A stretch of DNA of 17,898 nt from JBECKQ01 sp040235375 (GTDB lineage Bacteria > Planctomycetota > Phycisphaerae > UBA1845), in the NCBI GenBank assembly GCA_040235375.1, contig JBECKQ010000220.1, positions 1 through 17,898 of the forward strand, read 5' to 3'. Below, piece by piece: positions 7,640-14,631 of this stretch. Each line of letters starts with the position of its first letter. The stretch's first letter is position 1. A program made the position numbers and the translations under genes. A model generated the notes under the pieces. The model was not told where the DNA came from. It did not search any database and saw only the letters and a program-made list of their open reading frames with translations.

Positions 7640-9159
7640 GCTCCGTTGTCCGGACCCGTTCGTCCCAGGCTCAAGCCGATCGCCTGCTCCAGGTCCGCGA
7701 TGCTCGATTCCAACTCACCGAGCGCCCGGTGGTACTGGATGCTGAACGTCAGCCACTGCTGCCAGTTGTCTATGACCGTCAGAAAGTCCGTCGTTCCCGT
7801 CGTGTACGCCGCCCGGCTCACTTCATACGTCTGCTGCGCCTGCGGGATAATCGTGTCCCGAAACAGCAAAGCCAGTTCCTGCTGCGCCCGAACGCGGGCC
7901 AACGCGTCCTCGACGTCGAAGAACACCATGTCGCGCCGCGCCGTGTATTCGTGATACGACGCCTGCAAGCGATGCCGCGCCTCCTGAATCCCGCCGCGGA
8001 TGCGCTGCACCCACAATGGAATGTTGAATCCGAAAGTGATCGCCCAGTTGTCGCTGCCGTCCTCGCTCATCTGCGACACCGTCGGCCGTATCCCCGTCTG
8101 CGGATTCGGCAACGGCTCGAACGCATTCCGCGGGTCCATGTACATCCATTCGAAGCCGAGCGTGAAGTCCGGCCACCACTGCAATCTTGCCAGCTTGACC
8201 GATTCCCGGTCGCGTTCGATCTGGTCGCGAAGCCGGGCAAGCTCGGGGCTCGCGCTGTCTGCCAGCGCAAACAGATGCTCCACCGACGAGTCCGCGCCGC
8301 GAACGTCGAACGGCTCGACGGGCGGCAAGGGTGTCTGCGGCGGGCGATCGAGCAGCCGGTTCATCCGCGCCGCCGCCGTAGCGCGCCGCTGCTGGAGGTC
8401 GATGATCTTGGCCTCCAGGTTCGACAACTCCACCTGGGCGCGGAGCACGTCCGCCTGGCTCCGCCGGCCGGCCTCCGACTGCGACCGGGCCACGTCGATG
8501 AGACCCCGCAGCAAGTCCTGGTTCGTACGATCGATGGCAATCGTCTGGTCGATCACGTAAACGCGGAAGTACGTGCGTTTCACGTCGGCGATGACGCGCA
8601 GGCGCGTCGCCTCCAGCGTCTCCAGCGCCATCCGCATTTCCTGAATCGCGACCTTGCCGGCGTGTTCGAGCTTGCCCGGCACCAGCAGCTTCTGTTGCAC
8701 GCCGAGGATGAAATAGTTGTCGCCTTCCGCCGTACGCACCGGCTCTGGAAGCGTCTTCGTCGTGAGCATCGGATCAGGCAGGGCGGTGACCTGCGGCACC
8801 CGCGCCGCCTTCGACCGCGCCGTCTCCGCCGCGGCCATAATCTCGGGATTGTCCCGCAGGGCGGTAACGATGTACTGCCGAAGGGAAACGGCCGGCACTT
8901 CGACGGCTTGGGCTGCCGACGAACGCTGCGTCGTCGGTGCCTCCGTCGGCGGCTGCCAGTTCGCGCGCGAGAAGACTTCGGCGTCTTGCTCCGCGCGGGA
9001 GCGGTACGCCTCGACGGCCTCGTTCACTTCTACCGCGCTCATTCGATTCAGCGTGCAACCCCCAATGCCGGCCGTCACCGCGGCCGCGGCGGCAAGCCCG
9101 ATCGCCAGTTTCCTTTTGCTTTTCAAGCGCCCGTCTTCCGAAGCTGCCTGACTTGTCAT
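7636..9159 (-). CDS. TolC-family outer-membrane efflux lipoprotein (CusC-like role)
   Basis: From the ATG at 9159 this is a 507-residue outer-membrane factor, the exit duct of the tripartite pump. A basic start (KSKRK) and hydrophobic stretch end in a lipobox, AGIGGC, with the lipidated Cys at about residue 35. Two TolC repeats follow: the first has long helices around LEATRLRVIADVKRTYF, RSQADVLRAQVELSNLEAKI and RMNRLLDRP; the second contains WPDFTLGFEW, FGFNIPLWVQRIRGGI and YTTGTTDFLTVIDNWQQWL, ending in LEQAIGLSL. The TTDFLxVID and RxxLE motifs are typical of the family. It is first in the tolC-cusB-HMBD-cusA order and its stop overlaps the cusB start by four bases. A GTG at 9168 is an alternative start: GAGG is four bases from it and 13 from the ATG, so the start is not settled. 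Confidence 0.93.
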   Translation of the reverse strand: MTSQAASEDGRLKSKRKLAIGLAAAAAVTAGIGGCTLNRMSAVEVNEAVEAYRSRAEQDAEVFSRANWQPPTEAPTTQRSSAAQAVEVPAVSLRQYIVTALRDNPEIMAAAETARSKAARVPQVTALPDPMLTTKTLPEPVRTAEGDNYFILGVQQKLLVPGKLEHAGKVAIQEMRMALETLEATRLRVIADVKRTYFRVYVIDQTIAIDRTNQDLLRGLIDVARSQSEAGRRSQADVLRAQVELSNLEAKIIDLQQRRATAAARMNRLLDRPPQTPLPPVEPFDVRGADSSVEHLFALADSASPELARLRDQIERDRESVKLARLQWWPDFTLGFEWMYMDPRNAFEPLPNPQTGIRPTVSQMSEDGSDNWAITFGFNIPLWVQRIRGGIQEARHRLQASYHEYTARRDMVFFDVEDALARVRAQQELALLFRDTIIPQAQQTYEVSRAAYTTGTTDFLTVIDNWQQWLTFSIQYHRALGELESSIADLEQAIGLSLGRTGPDNGA

Positions 9160-9555
9160 TGGATGCACGCCCCCTCGGGTTTCTTCCGACCGTGGCGGAT
9201 TTCCTGACCGCTGTGGCGAATCGACAACGCGTGCCTGCTTTCGCCACTCACCACTGCTTTCGCCCGGCGCACGCCGCCATGGACAGCGACGTGCGGACCG
9301 CGCCCATTACCGGGTAACGCAGGTTACCGGCCGGATACATACCGACCGCCCGTGGACTACGGGTGACACTCCAACCGGCAGCCAACGACAGGTTCTCCGC
9401 GATCATTGAATACGAGTATTGCCTTCGCTTCAAGCAGGGGCAGGCGGCGCCGCACGGCGGCCCCATCGCCGGACGGCTCATGCCGCGGGCCGGATCGACC
9501 GCCCCCCGCACCCGTCATCCCCTGTCATTCACGGGTTGGCGCACGAAGGAATCAG
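9160..9555 (-). promoter_or_regulatory. Upstream region of the tolC-cusBA operon with an inverted-repeat element
   Basis: About 390 bases separate the DUF2231 gene from tolC, all in the direction of the cluster, so a promoter is expected here. The most structured part is 9307-9328: TTACC-G-GGTAA followed by GGTAAC-GCAG-GTTACC, giving two overlapping inverted repeats and a direct repeat of TTACCGG. It lies about 150 bases before the tolC start. A further small repeat, CCCGT/ACGGG, is at 9349-9363. No CueR/MerR- or CopY-like box is recognised. A 52-residue minus-strand frame (9248-9406) spans the region but has no good ribosome site and resembles nothing, so it was not called. Confidence 0.3.
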
Positions 9556-10434
9556 TTACCAGGCGTAATGGCCAATGCCATAGATCATCGCGCCGCCGAA
9601 GAAGCCGGTCACAAGAACTGCTGCCACGCCCAGGCAGAGCACCGTGCGGTACGCGGTCCGTTTCGAGTCGACCGGTCGGCGGAACGCGCGCTCGCCGACA
9701 ACAAGCGTAGCCAGGGCCCACAACGCCGTCGTCGTACCGAGCCAGCGATGTGTCGTCATGATCCAGTTGCCATCGACCAGGTGGAAGCCGCCGAAGCACC
9801 AGCCCAACGTTGCCGCGCCCGCGGCTCCGAGCGCCCCGAACCAGAGGCAGAAGCGCCCGGCGCTGGCAAAGAGCGGGCGTTTCGTTCCCACCCACAACAA
9901 CTCCGCCACAGCCGCTCCTACCAGCATCGCGATCGGGAAATTCACTGCCGCAGGATGAAACCGACCCACCCATGCAACGAGCTTGGCGAATCCCGTCCGG
10001 TCAGCGCCGTGTTCGTCATGGCCGAGGTGCGTTGACGCATCGTCCCTTGGTGCGGCAGGCTCTCCACCAGTGTGGTTGTCTGGGTGATCGGCCCCGTGGT
10101 CGGCCCCCTTGGCGTCGTCCAGCGCATGCGCGTCGGTATCTGTCGTCTCGTCACTGATGCCACCGGTAAGCTGGGCGATGCGGGCGGCATAACGCTCCGG
10201 GTTCGCCTCGAATTTCCGCAAGCACCGCTTGCAGCAGAACGCGATCGTCTTGCCCTCGTAGATCGTCGTGATCGTCGCGTCAGCTCGCTGGTCGGGCTGG
10301 ACGGGGCAGTACACGTTGATCGGGCGCGGCGCGACTGCATCCTCAAGAGCTCCGGCGCGGGCCAGCGCCGTGCCATGCAACGCGACGACGGCCAGCCCAA
10401 GCAGGCCAGCCGGAAACGTCGCGTGTGGTCGCAT
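9556..10434 (-). CDS. YHS-domain / DUF2231 membrane protein
   Basis: From the ATG at 10434 the product has 292 residues. It starts with a signal-like segment (MRPHATFPAGLLGLAVVALHG). A YHS/TRASH-type metal-binding domain follows at about 40-85: CPVQPD, then FCCKRCLRKFEANPERY. A His/Asp-rich linker (about 95-145, with HGADHPDNH and HLGHDEH) leads to a four-helix DUF2231 membrane domain at about 155-292, recognisable by RFHPAAVNFPIAM, GWCFGG, THRWLGTTTALWAL and GAMIYGIGHYAW. DUF2231 proteins are often found beside copper-resistance genes; their activity is not established. Conserved membrane His residues suggest a redox or metal role. It follows the triple-YHS gene closely. A TTG at 10494, overlapping that gene's stop by four bases, would add 20 polar residues; the ATG is preferred because it begins the signal segment. 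Confidence 0.88.
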   Translation of the reverse strand: MRPHATFPAGLLGLAVVALHGTALARAGALEDAVAPRPINVYCPVQPDQRADATITTIYEGKTIAFCCKRCLRKFEANPERYAARIAQLTGGISDETTDTDAHALDDAKGADHGADHPDNHTGGEPAAPRDDASTHLGHDEHGADRTGFAKLVAWVGRFHPAAVNFPIAMLVGAAVAELLWVGTKRPLFASAGRFCLWFGALGAAGAATLGWCFGGFHLVDGNWIMTTHRWLGTTTALWALATLVVGERAFRRPVDSKRTAYRTVLCLGVAAVLVTGFFGGAMIYGIGHYAW

Positions 10435-10490
10435 TCCGCCGCACCGATTCCGCCGGCGACCGGCGCGTTGGATGTCGTCAGTTGATTGAC

Positions 10491-11246
10491 TCAATGTCCA
10501 TGGCTCTCTGCGCCGTCGTCGCCGGCGCAGCCGCTGTGGGCCGTGTCCTTATCCGACGCGGCTCGGTGTTTCATTTCATCGACGCTCATCGAAACACCTT
10601 GCCCCGCCAGGTTGGGCAGGTACTCGTCGGGATGTGCCAGCAGCTGGTCCTCGCAGCCTTGGCGGCAGAAATAGACCTTCCCACCACCGGCAAAGGTGGT
10701 GAACGCCTGCGGATCGATGTCACCGCCTTTGACCGGGCACTTGGTCTGATACGTGTAGCTGTTGGCCAGTGCCGCGGCGTATTTTTCCGGCTTGGCCTCG
10801 TATTTTCCAACGCAGCCCTTGCAGCAGAAGTACACCTTCTTGCCGTCCTTCTCGACAAATACGCTGGTATCCACCGGTTCGCCGGACACGGGGCACGTCA
10901 CCTGGACCTTTGGCCGGCTCGCCAGGGCTTGGCGTTGGGCGGCGACCTTGTCGGCGTACTTGGCCGGGTCCGCCTTGTACTTCGGGATGCAATCCTTGCA
11001 GCAGAAGTAAACCGGCCCGTCGTCGGTGGGTGTGCTGACCGCGAGATTCGCGGGATCACCCATCACCGGGCAGAGCGGGACGTCGGCCTTGTCCGCATGC
11101 CCGCCGGCCTGGTCGCCCATCGTTTTCATTCCGTCGCCCTGCCCATGAGTCATCCCATGCTCATGCCCCTGCTGGGCGAAACCGGCCTGCGGCCCTCCGA
11201 GAAGAATCGCACCGATCAACGCGAACCCAAGACTCATCAACCTCAT
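10491..11246 (-). CDS. Exported protein with three tandem YHS metal-binding domains
   Basis: From the ATG at 11246 this is a 251-residue protein. GGGAG lies eight bases upstream, and the start opens a signal peptide (MRLMSLGFALIGAILLGG, cleaved near GFAQQ). The longer upstream frame would place 26 polar residues before the signal and is rejected. A His/Met-rich stretch (about 28-51, HEHGMTHGQGDGMKTMG) is followed by three YHS domains: Cys59 with FCCKDC (81-86), Cys118 with FCCKGC (140-145) and Cys170 with FCRQGC (193-198). The third has Arg in place of the second Cys. The tail is Asp/His-rich and ends ESHGH. YHS domains bind soft metals through these Cys, so a periplasmic Cu/Ag chaperone or buffer is likely. 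It is the first gene of the cluster and sits directly behind a strong hairpin terminator. Confidence 0.9.
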   Translation of the reverse strand: MRLMSLGFALIGAILLGGPQAGFAQQGHEHGMTHGQGDGMKTMGDQAGGHADKADVPLCPVMGDPANLAVSTPTDDGPVYFCCKDCIPKYKADPAKYADKVAAQRQALASRPKVQVTCPVSGEPVDTSVFVEKDGKKVYFCCKGCVGKYEAKPEKYAAALANSYTYQTKCPVKGGDIDPQAFTTFAGGGKVYFCRQGCEDQLLAHPDEYLPNLAGQGVSMSVDEMKHRAASDKDTAHSGCAGDDGAESHGH

Positions 11247-11274
11247 TTCTTGCACTCCCTGGTCTGTCCACTCG

Positions 11275-11305
11275 AAAAAAGTCGCCCGGATACGATCCGG
11301 GCGAC
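11275..11305 (-). terminator. Strong intrinsic terminator directly upstream of the triple-YHS gene
   Basis: On the minus strand, a perfect 11-bp GC-rich stem (GTCGCCCGGAT / ATCCGGGCGAC, 3-base loop) is followed at once by six T (11280-11275). It lies only 28 bases before the YHS start codon, with the ribosome site in between. Either it ends a short upstream transcript or it is an attenuator in the leader of the metal operon. A copy of the stem core, GCCCGGAT, occurs upstream at 11378-11385 (- strand) and could compete for pairing. Confidence 0.85.
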
Positions 11306-11375
11306 CGTCCTCTCCGTTCCACACCGTGTTGGATGCGCCTGACTCGACTTTCCTTCCATCGCGGCGACGAAATCC

Positions 11376-11570
11376 TCATCCGGGCAGCCGAACGCCGCCG
11401 GCGCGATTGGTGCCCGGGGTTGCCCGCTTTTGCACAGGCGGAGGGCGTTCGTCCATCGGCGTGCGCGGCGGCCTCCGCTCCACCCACCTGCGTGGGCCGA
11501 TCGCCCCGCGCGCTTGCCGGGGTGGCTGCTGCCTGCGGCAGAGATCGAATTGCGGAAGTGCATCGCTCAT
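11376..11570 (-). CDS. Short hypothetical ORF (64 residues) upstream of the terminator
   Basis: The frame starts MSDALPQFDLCRRQQ and has an excellent ribosome site: AAGGAGG eight bases before the ATG. It ends about 70 bases before the terminator, as a small gene or leader peptide would. Against it, the composition is very rich in Arg and Pro (over a third of residues), which is typical of non-coding frames in GC-rich DNA, and no family is recognised. It may be a leader peptide, a degraded gene or a chance frame behind a real ribosome site. The 206 bases between it and the divergent PilZ-like ORF would hold promoters for both. Confidence 0.3.
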   Translation of the reverse strand: MSDALPQFDLCRRQQPPRQARGAIGPRRWVERRPPRTPMDERPPPVQKRATPGTNRAGGVRLPG

Positions 11571-11776
11571 CGGCCAAACCTCCTTCCGGTCTGGGTCTGC
11601 TCCCGAACACTTTGATGACCGCGGCGCCGCCTTCCTTCCCTGAGTGCATCCACATCGGACGCAACGCGCGATCATCATTTGATTCGGCGGAAGCATCGCC
11701 GACCGCTGAGCATCAAAAAGACACAGCGGTACGGACCACCGGGGCCGCTGCAGAGACGATCTGGGAGACGTACGTC

Positions 11777-12091
11777 ATGGCGTACTGGCGAACGAGACGG
11801 GAATGTGATGACGCTCAGTGGGACCTGATGCTCCTTGACGGTGACGATCTTCCGGTGCTGTTTTGCCGCTGCCTCGAGTCTTCCGCAACCGGTATGAACC
11901 TGGAAGCCCCTTCTTGCGGCCGCGTTGTGGTGGGCCGGGAGTATCGCCTGTGTGCCCGGATCGTTGAAGCGCCGCCGCGCATGATCGGCAGCGCACACGT
12001 CTTGGTCAGTAGATGCAGTGTTGTTGCTTGCGGCAGGCGATGCCTCAGGCAATTCCAGGTCGCCAGGAAATCGCCGGACCTGTGTCAGTGA
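11777..12091 (+). CDS. Small PilZ-like domain protein
   Basis: From the ATG at 11777 the product has 104 residues; GGGAG lies nine bases upstream. The segment LESSATGMNLEAP resembles the PilZ (D/N)xSxxG signature with Glu at the first position. It is followed by a typical strand pattern (VVVGREYRLCARIVEAPPRMIGSAHVLVSR), and the N-terminal WRTRRECDD could supply the Arg-rich c-di-GMP motif. PilZ domains bind c-di-GMP and control motility, polysaccharide or attachment functions, but the weak motifs here may mean a non-binding variant. Codon choice looks coding. The frame stays open upstream to 11333, but that part reads as non-coding. It is convergent with the SpoIIE gene. A weak hairpin (CCGGC/GCCGG, 12107-12123) with four T follows the stop. 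Confidence 0.45.
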   Translation: MAYWRTRRECDDAQWDLMLLDGDDLPVLFCRCLESSATGMNLEAPSCGRVVVGREYRLCARIVEAPPRMIGSAHVLVSRCSVVACGRRCLRQFQVARKSPDLCQ

Positions 12092-12159
12092 AAGAGCCAC
12101 GCGCGCCCGGCGGAATCGGCCGGCGGTTTTCCCGGTGAACGCAGCGCCGCTTCCGCGCG

Positions 12160-13719
12160 TCAATCCGACTCGGCCAGCAGCTCCACGCACATCAGCGTGA
12201 AATCATCGCCAAAGGGCCTGCCGCTCGCGTATCTACGCACGTCAGTCACGACCGCCGTGACCTGTCGTTCCGCGGACTGCTTCCGGTGGCAGCGTATCGA
12301 TTCCACCAGGCGGCTTCGCCCAAACAGCGTACCGTCAGGTCCGGCAACTTCATGAAGCCCGTCCGTGAACAGCAGCAGACGGTCACCGCTCGACAGCGCC
12401 CGCATCGCTGACCCATAGGTCTCCTCCGCCATTACGCCGAGAGGCAAGCCGTCTCCTTCCAGCAGTTCCGTATCGCCATCGGCGCGCAGCAGGACGACCG
12501 GCTCATGACCGGCGCCGGCGTAGCGGACCTCGCCGCGATGTGCGTCGATGCGGGCCAGAAAACACGTCACGAATTCGCCCGACCGGCCGACGACGTGCGC
12601 AAGTTCTTCATTCATCGATTGGAGAATCGCCCCCGGATCGCTGGTGCGCCGCGCTTCGCCCCGCAGCACCGCACGCAGCAAGGCGGTGTACAACGACGCC
12701 GCAATACCGTGTCCCGACACGTCCAGCACGGTCACCAGTACCGAGCCGTCGTCGAGCAAAACCACGTCGTACAAGTCGCCCGCCACGCTGTCGGCGGGCT
12801 CGAATTCCGCCGCCACGCTCAATCTCGGCCCCGCCTGCGCCCGGTTTGGCAGTAGCCGTCGCTGGATCTCGTGGGCCCGCTGCATCTGAGCGAATCGCTC
12901 CCGCTCCACGCGTTCGAGCGCCTCCGCCATCTCATTCACGCCGTTCGCCAGGTACCGTAGCTCTGTGTTGCTCCTGATCTGGACTCTTGTCCCGAACTTC
13001 CGCTGCTTGATGGCCCGTACGCCGCCCACCAGGCGATCCAGAGGGTCGCGGACGAAACGCAGCACGAACAACGTCGTGCCGCCGAATATCAGCACGCCGA
13101 GCAGCGCCAGGCTGGCGGCACGGCTGATCGATTCGGCCGCGATGATGTCGTGAATCGGCCTCAGGGATTGCGTGATGACGATCCGCCCCGTATCACCGAC
13201 AGGCGTCCGGACCGCCAGGTAATCCTCGCCCTGGAATCGGAACCGCCCCTCACTGGCCGTTAGGGCGGCCATCTTCGCCTCGAGCGCCGGATCCGCCCGC
13301 TCGTGCGCCCGGGCCGTGACCATCCCGCGCTCATCGAAGATCGCGATGTGGTGCCCCGGCGACGCCGCCACCCCCATCTGCTCGCAGAATTCGTCCAGGA
13401 ATGCCTGAAACTCCTGCGGATCAACCGCCCGCCGCCGCGCCACGCGCAGGACCCGTGCCTCCTCCCGTAAACGCCCCGTCTCCACAGCCAGGTGCGCCGA
13501 CAGCTCGCGGCCGTAGTCGACCGTCCAGAACGTCGTCAGCACCGCAACCGCGATGATGTTGACCATCAGCGCCAGTCGAACGTGCAGGGTCCGCCACCAC
13601 CGCGGCCGCGTACCGTTCTGTGAGGGGGCCGCCGCGCTCGACCTGCTGGGCGCTGCGCGCTCGCCGGGAGCCGTCTCGCGGGAACCCTCTCGCGCCTCGA
13701 ACTGCTGCAGCCTTGACAT
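12160..13719 (-). CDS. Membrane-anchored HAMP-SpoIIE (PP2C-type) serine phosphatase
   Basis: This 519-residue protein starts with a polar, probably disordered stretch of about 40 residues. A first helix (48-66, VRLALMVNIIAVAVLTTFW) is followed by a periplasmic sensor-like region (about 67-200) and a second helix (201-222). A HAMP linker (about 222-275, DPLDRLVGGVRAIKQRKFGTR) and a SpoIIE phosphatase domain (about 285-516) complete it. Metal-binding acidic motifs are intact: VAGDLYDVV (312-320), DVSGHG (333-338), FTDGLHE (451-457) and GDDFTLM (504-510). RsbU-type enzymes of this design dephosphorylate STAS-domain anti-sigma antagonists in response to an external signal. No STAS protein or anti-sigma kinase gene is next to it, so its partner is unknown. 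No clear ribosome site precedes the ATG. Confidence 0.95.
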   Translation of the reverse strand: MSRLQQFEAREGSRETAPGERAAPSRSSAAAPSQNGTRPRWWRTLHVRLALMVNIIAVAVLTTFWTVDYGRELSAHLAVETGRLREEARVLRVARRRAVDPQEFQAFLDEFCEQMGVAASPGHHIAIFDERGMVTARAHERADPALEAKMAALTASEGRFRFQGEDYLAVRTPVGDTGRIVITQSLRPIHDIIAAESISRAASLALLGVLIFGGTTLFVLRFVRDPLDRLVGGVRAIKQRKFGTRVQIRSNTELRYLANGVNEMAEALERVERERFAQMQRAHEIQRRLLPNRAQAGPRLSVAAEFEPADSVAGDLYDVVLLDDGSVLVTVLDVSGHGIAASLYTALLRAVLRGEARRTSDPGAILQSMNEELAHVVGRSGEFVTCFLARIDAHRGEVRYAGAGHEPVVLLRADGDTELLEGDGLPLGVMAEETYGSAMRALSSGDRLLLFTDGLHEVAGPDGTLFGRSRLVESIRCHRKQSAERQVTAVVTDVRRYASGRPFGDDFTLMCVELLAESD

Positions 13720-13944
13720 TACGCCCGGTTAGATGTCCCGCTGCTTCGGATTCTTCTCCGCAACGCTCCAGCCCGGCGCGATCGCGTCACCGCGCCTCCG
13801 CGCAACCTGTTGCGCTGCAACTGGTTAGGCGAGCACGCGCCAACGCTTCAAGAAATCTTCTGCATACCGGGAAGAACCTCCCTCCCTCGTACATCCAATT
13901 ACTGGAGCAAGGGGATAGTTCACCCGTTTACAGGAGACGACCGA
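13720..13944. promoter_or_regulatory. Divergent promoter region between the SpoIIE and lipoprotein genes
   Basis: These 225 bases must hold the start sites of both divergent genes. A perfect inverted repeat GCGCAA-CCTG-TTGCGC lies at 13800-13815. The lipoprotein gene has a clear ribosome site, AGGAG, at 13932-13936. No convincing -35/-10 pair was found by eye. Confidence 0.3.
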
Positions 13945-14631
13945 ATGACCCGTTGGATGATGATTGCGGGCGCTGCCATGACTACCGCGCTGCTTGTCGC
14001 CGGATGTAACTCTACGACCCAGCCCGGCCCTGCCGCGCCGACCGATGCTGACAACGTCGCCGCCAAAGCCGAGTCCATTGCCCTCGATATTGGCGACACC
14101 AACGGGTTCGCTCCCGGCTGGCTTGACGGCTATCGGCAGCATTTCGGCCCGATGATGGGCTTCACCTCGGCCGCCGACCTCGCCGACCCCGACCAGCAGA
14201 TGACGATTCAGTTTCAGAACGACTCCGACCTGCCTTGCACGTTTCATGTCGTCTACGACGCCAGCTATATGGGGCTCCAGGACGAGTCCGTCGACGTCCC
14301 CGTCGATCCCGATGAAACGGTCGATTTCAACATTCCCTGCGCGGAGATCGTCGGCATCGGCAGCGTCGACCAGGCTGGTCAGGTCGCCGTGGACGCCGGC
14401 AGCAACGGCATGCCCTACGCAAACGACTACTGCGTCCCCGGGTTCCTGAACGCCGACTACACCTGTGGCGGCCAGTATGACTGCTACTTCGGTCCCGACG
14501 TCGATGATCTCGACGCCGACGGCGACACCAGCGAGCTCATCGTTACCACCAGCCCGCTCTACGCCCACATGGGGCCGGGCGGCATGATGGATCACCATCA
14601 CGACATGGGAATGGGCATGTTCTCGCCGTGA
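13945..14631 (+). CDS. Lipoprotein with Met/His-rich C-terminus, function unknown
   Basis: The ATG at 13945 has AGGAG eight bases upstream and opens a lipoprotein signal (MTRWMMIAGAAMTTALLVAGC, lipidated Cys21). The frame extends upstream without a plausible start. The 228-residue protein has a Thr/Pro/Ala-rich linker, a helical-looking part (about 37-85), then a beta-rich domain (about 86-200) with five Cys: 98, 132, 163, 174 and 180. The motif YTCGGQYDCYFGPD falls within it. The last 20 residues are rich in Met and His (HMGPGGMMDHHHDMGMGM), similar to tails that bind Cu(I)/Cu(II). No family is recognised. It precedes an ECF sigma factor whose reading frame begins at or near its stop, so it could be a sensor or target of that circuit; metal binding is inferred from composition only. 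Confidence 0.85.
   Translation: MTRWMMIAGAAMTTALLVAGCNSTTQPGPAAPTDADNVAAKAESIALDIGDTNGFAPGWLDGYRQHFGPMMGFTSAADLADPDQQMTIQFQNDSDLPCTFHVVYDASYMGLQDESVDVPVDPDETVDFNIPCAEIVGIGSVDQAGQVAVDAGSNGMPYANDYCVPGFLNADYTCGGQYDCYFGPDVDDLDADGDTSELIVTTSPLYAHMGPGGMMDHHHDMGMGMFSP

Noticed and set aside
7522..9207. Plus-strand ORF of 561 residues
   Set aside because: It is the antisense shadow of the TolC-family gene, Arg/Leu/His-rich with no known motif.
9248..9511. Minus-strand ORF in the gap before tolC
   Set aside because: Codon choice is not absurd, but there is no ribosome site or homology, and the inverted-repeat element lies within it.
11161..11664. Minus-strand ORF of 167 residues crossing the terminator and the YHS gene start
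   Set aside because: It overlaps the YHS gene out of frame and runs through the terminator hairpin; composition is Arg/Ala/Ser-rich with no motif.
11675..12190. Minus-strand ORF of 171 residues opposite the PilZ-like ORF
   Set aside because: No family resemblance or ribosome site; the plus strand shows a domain-like pattern instead.
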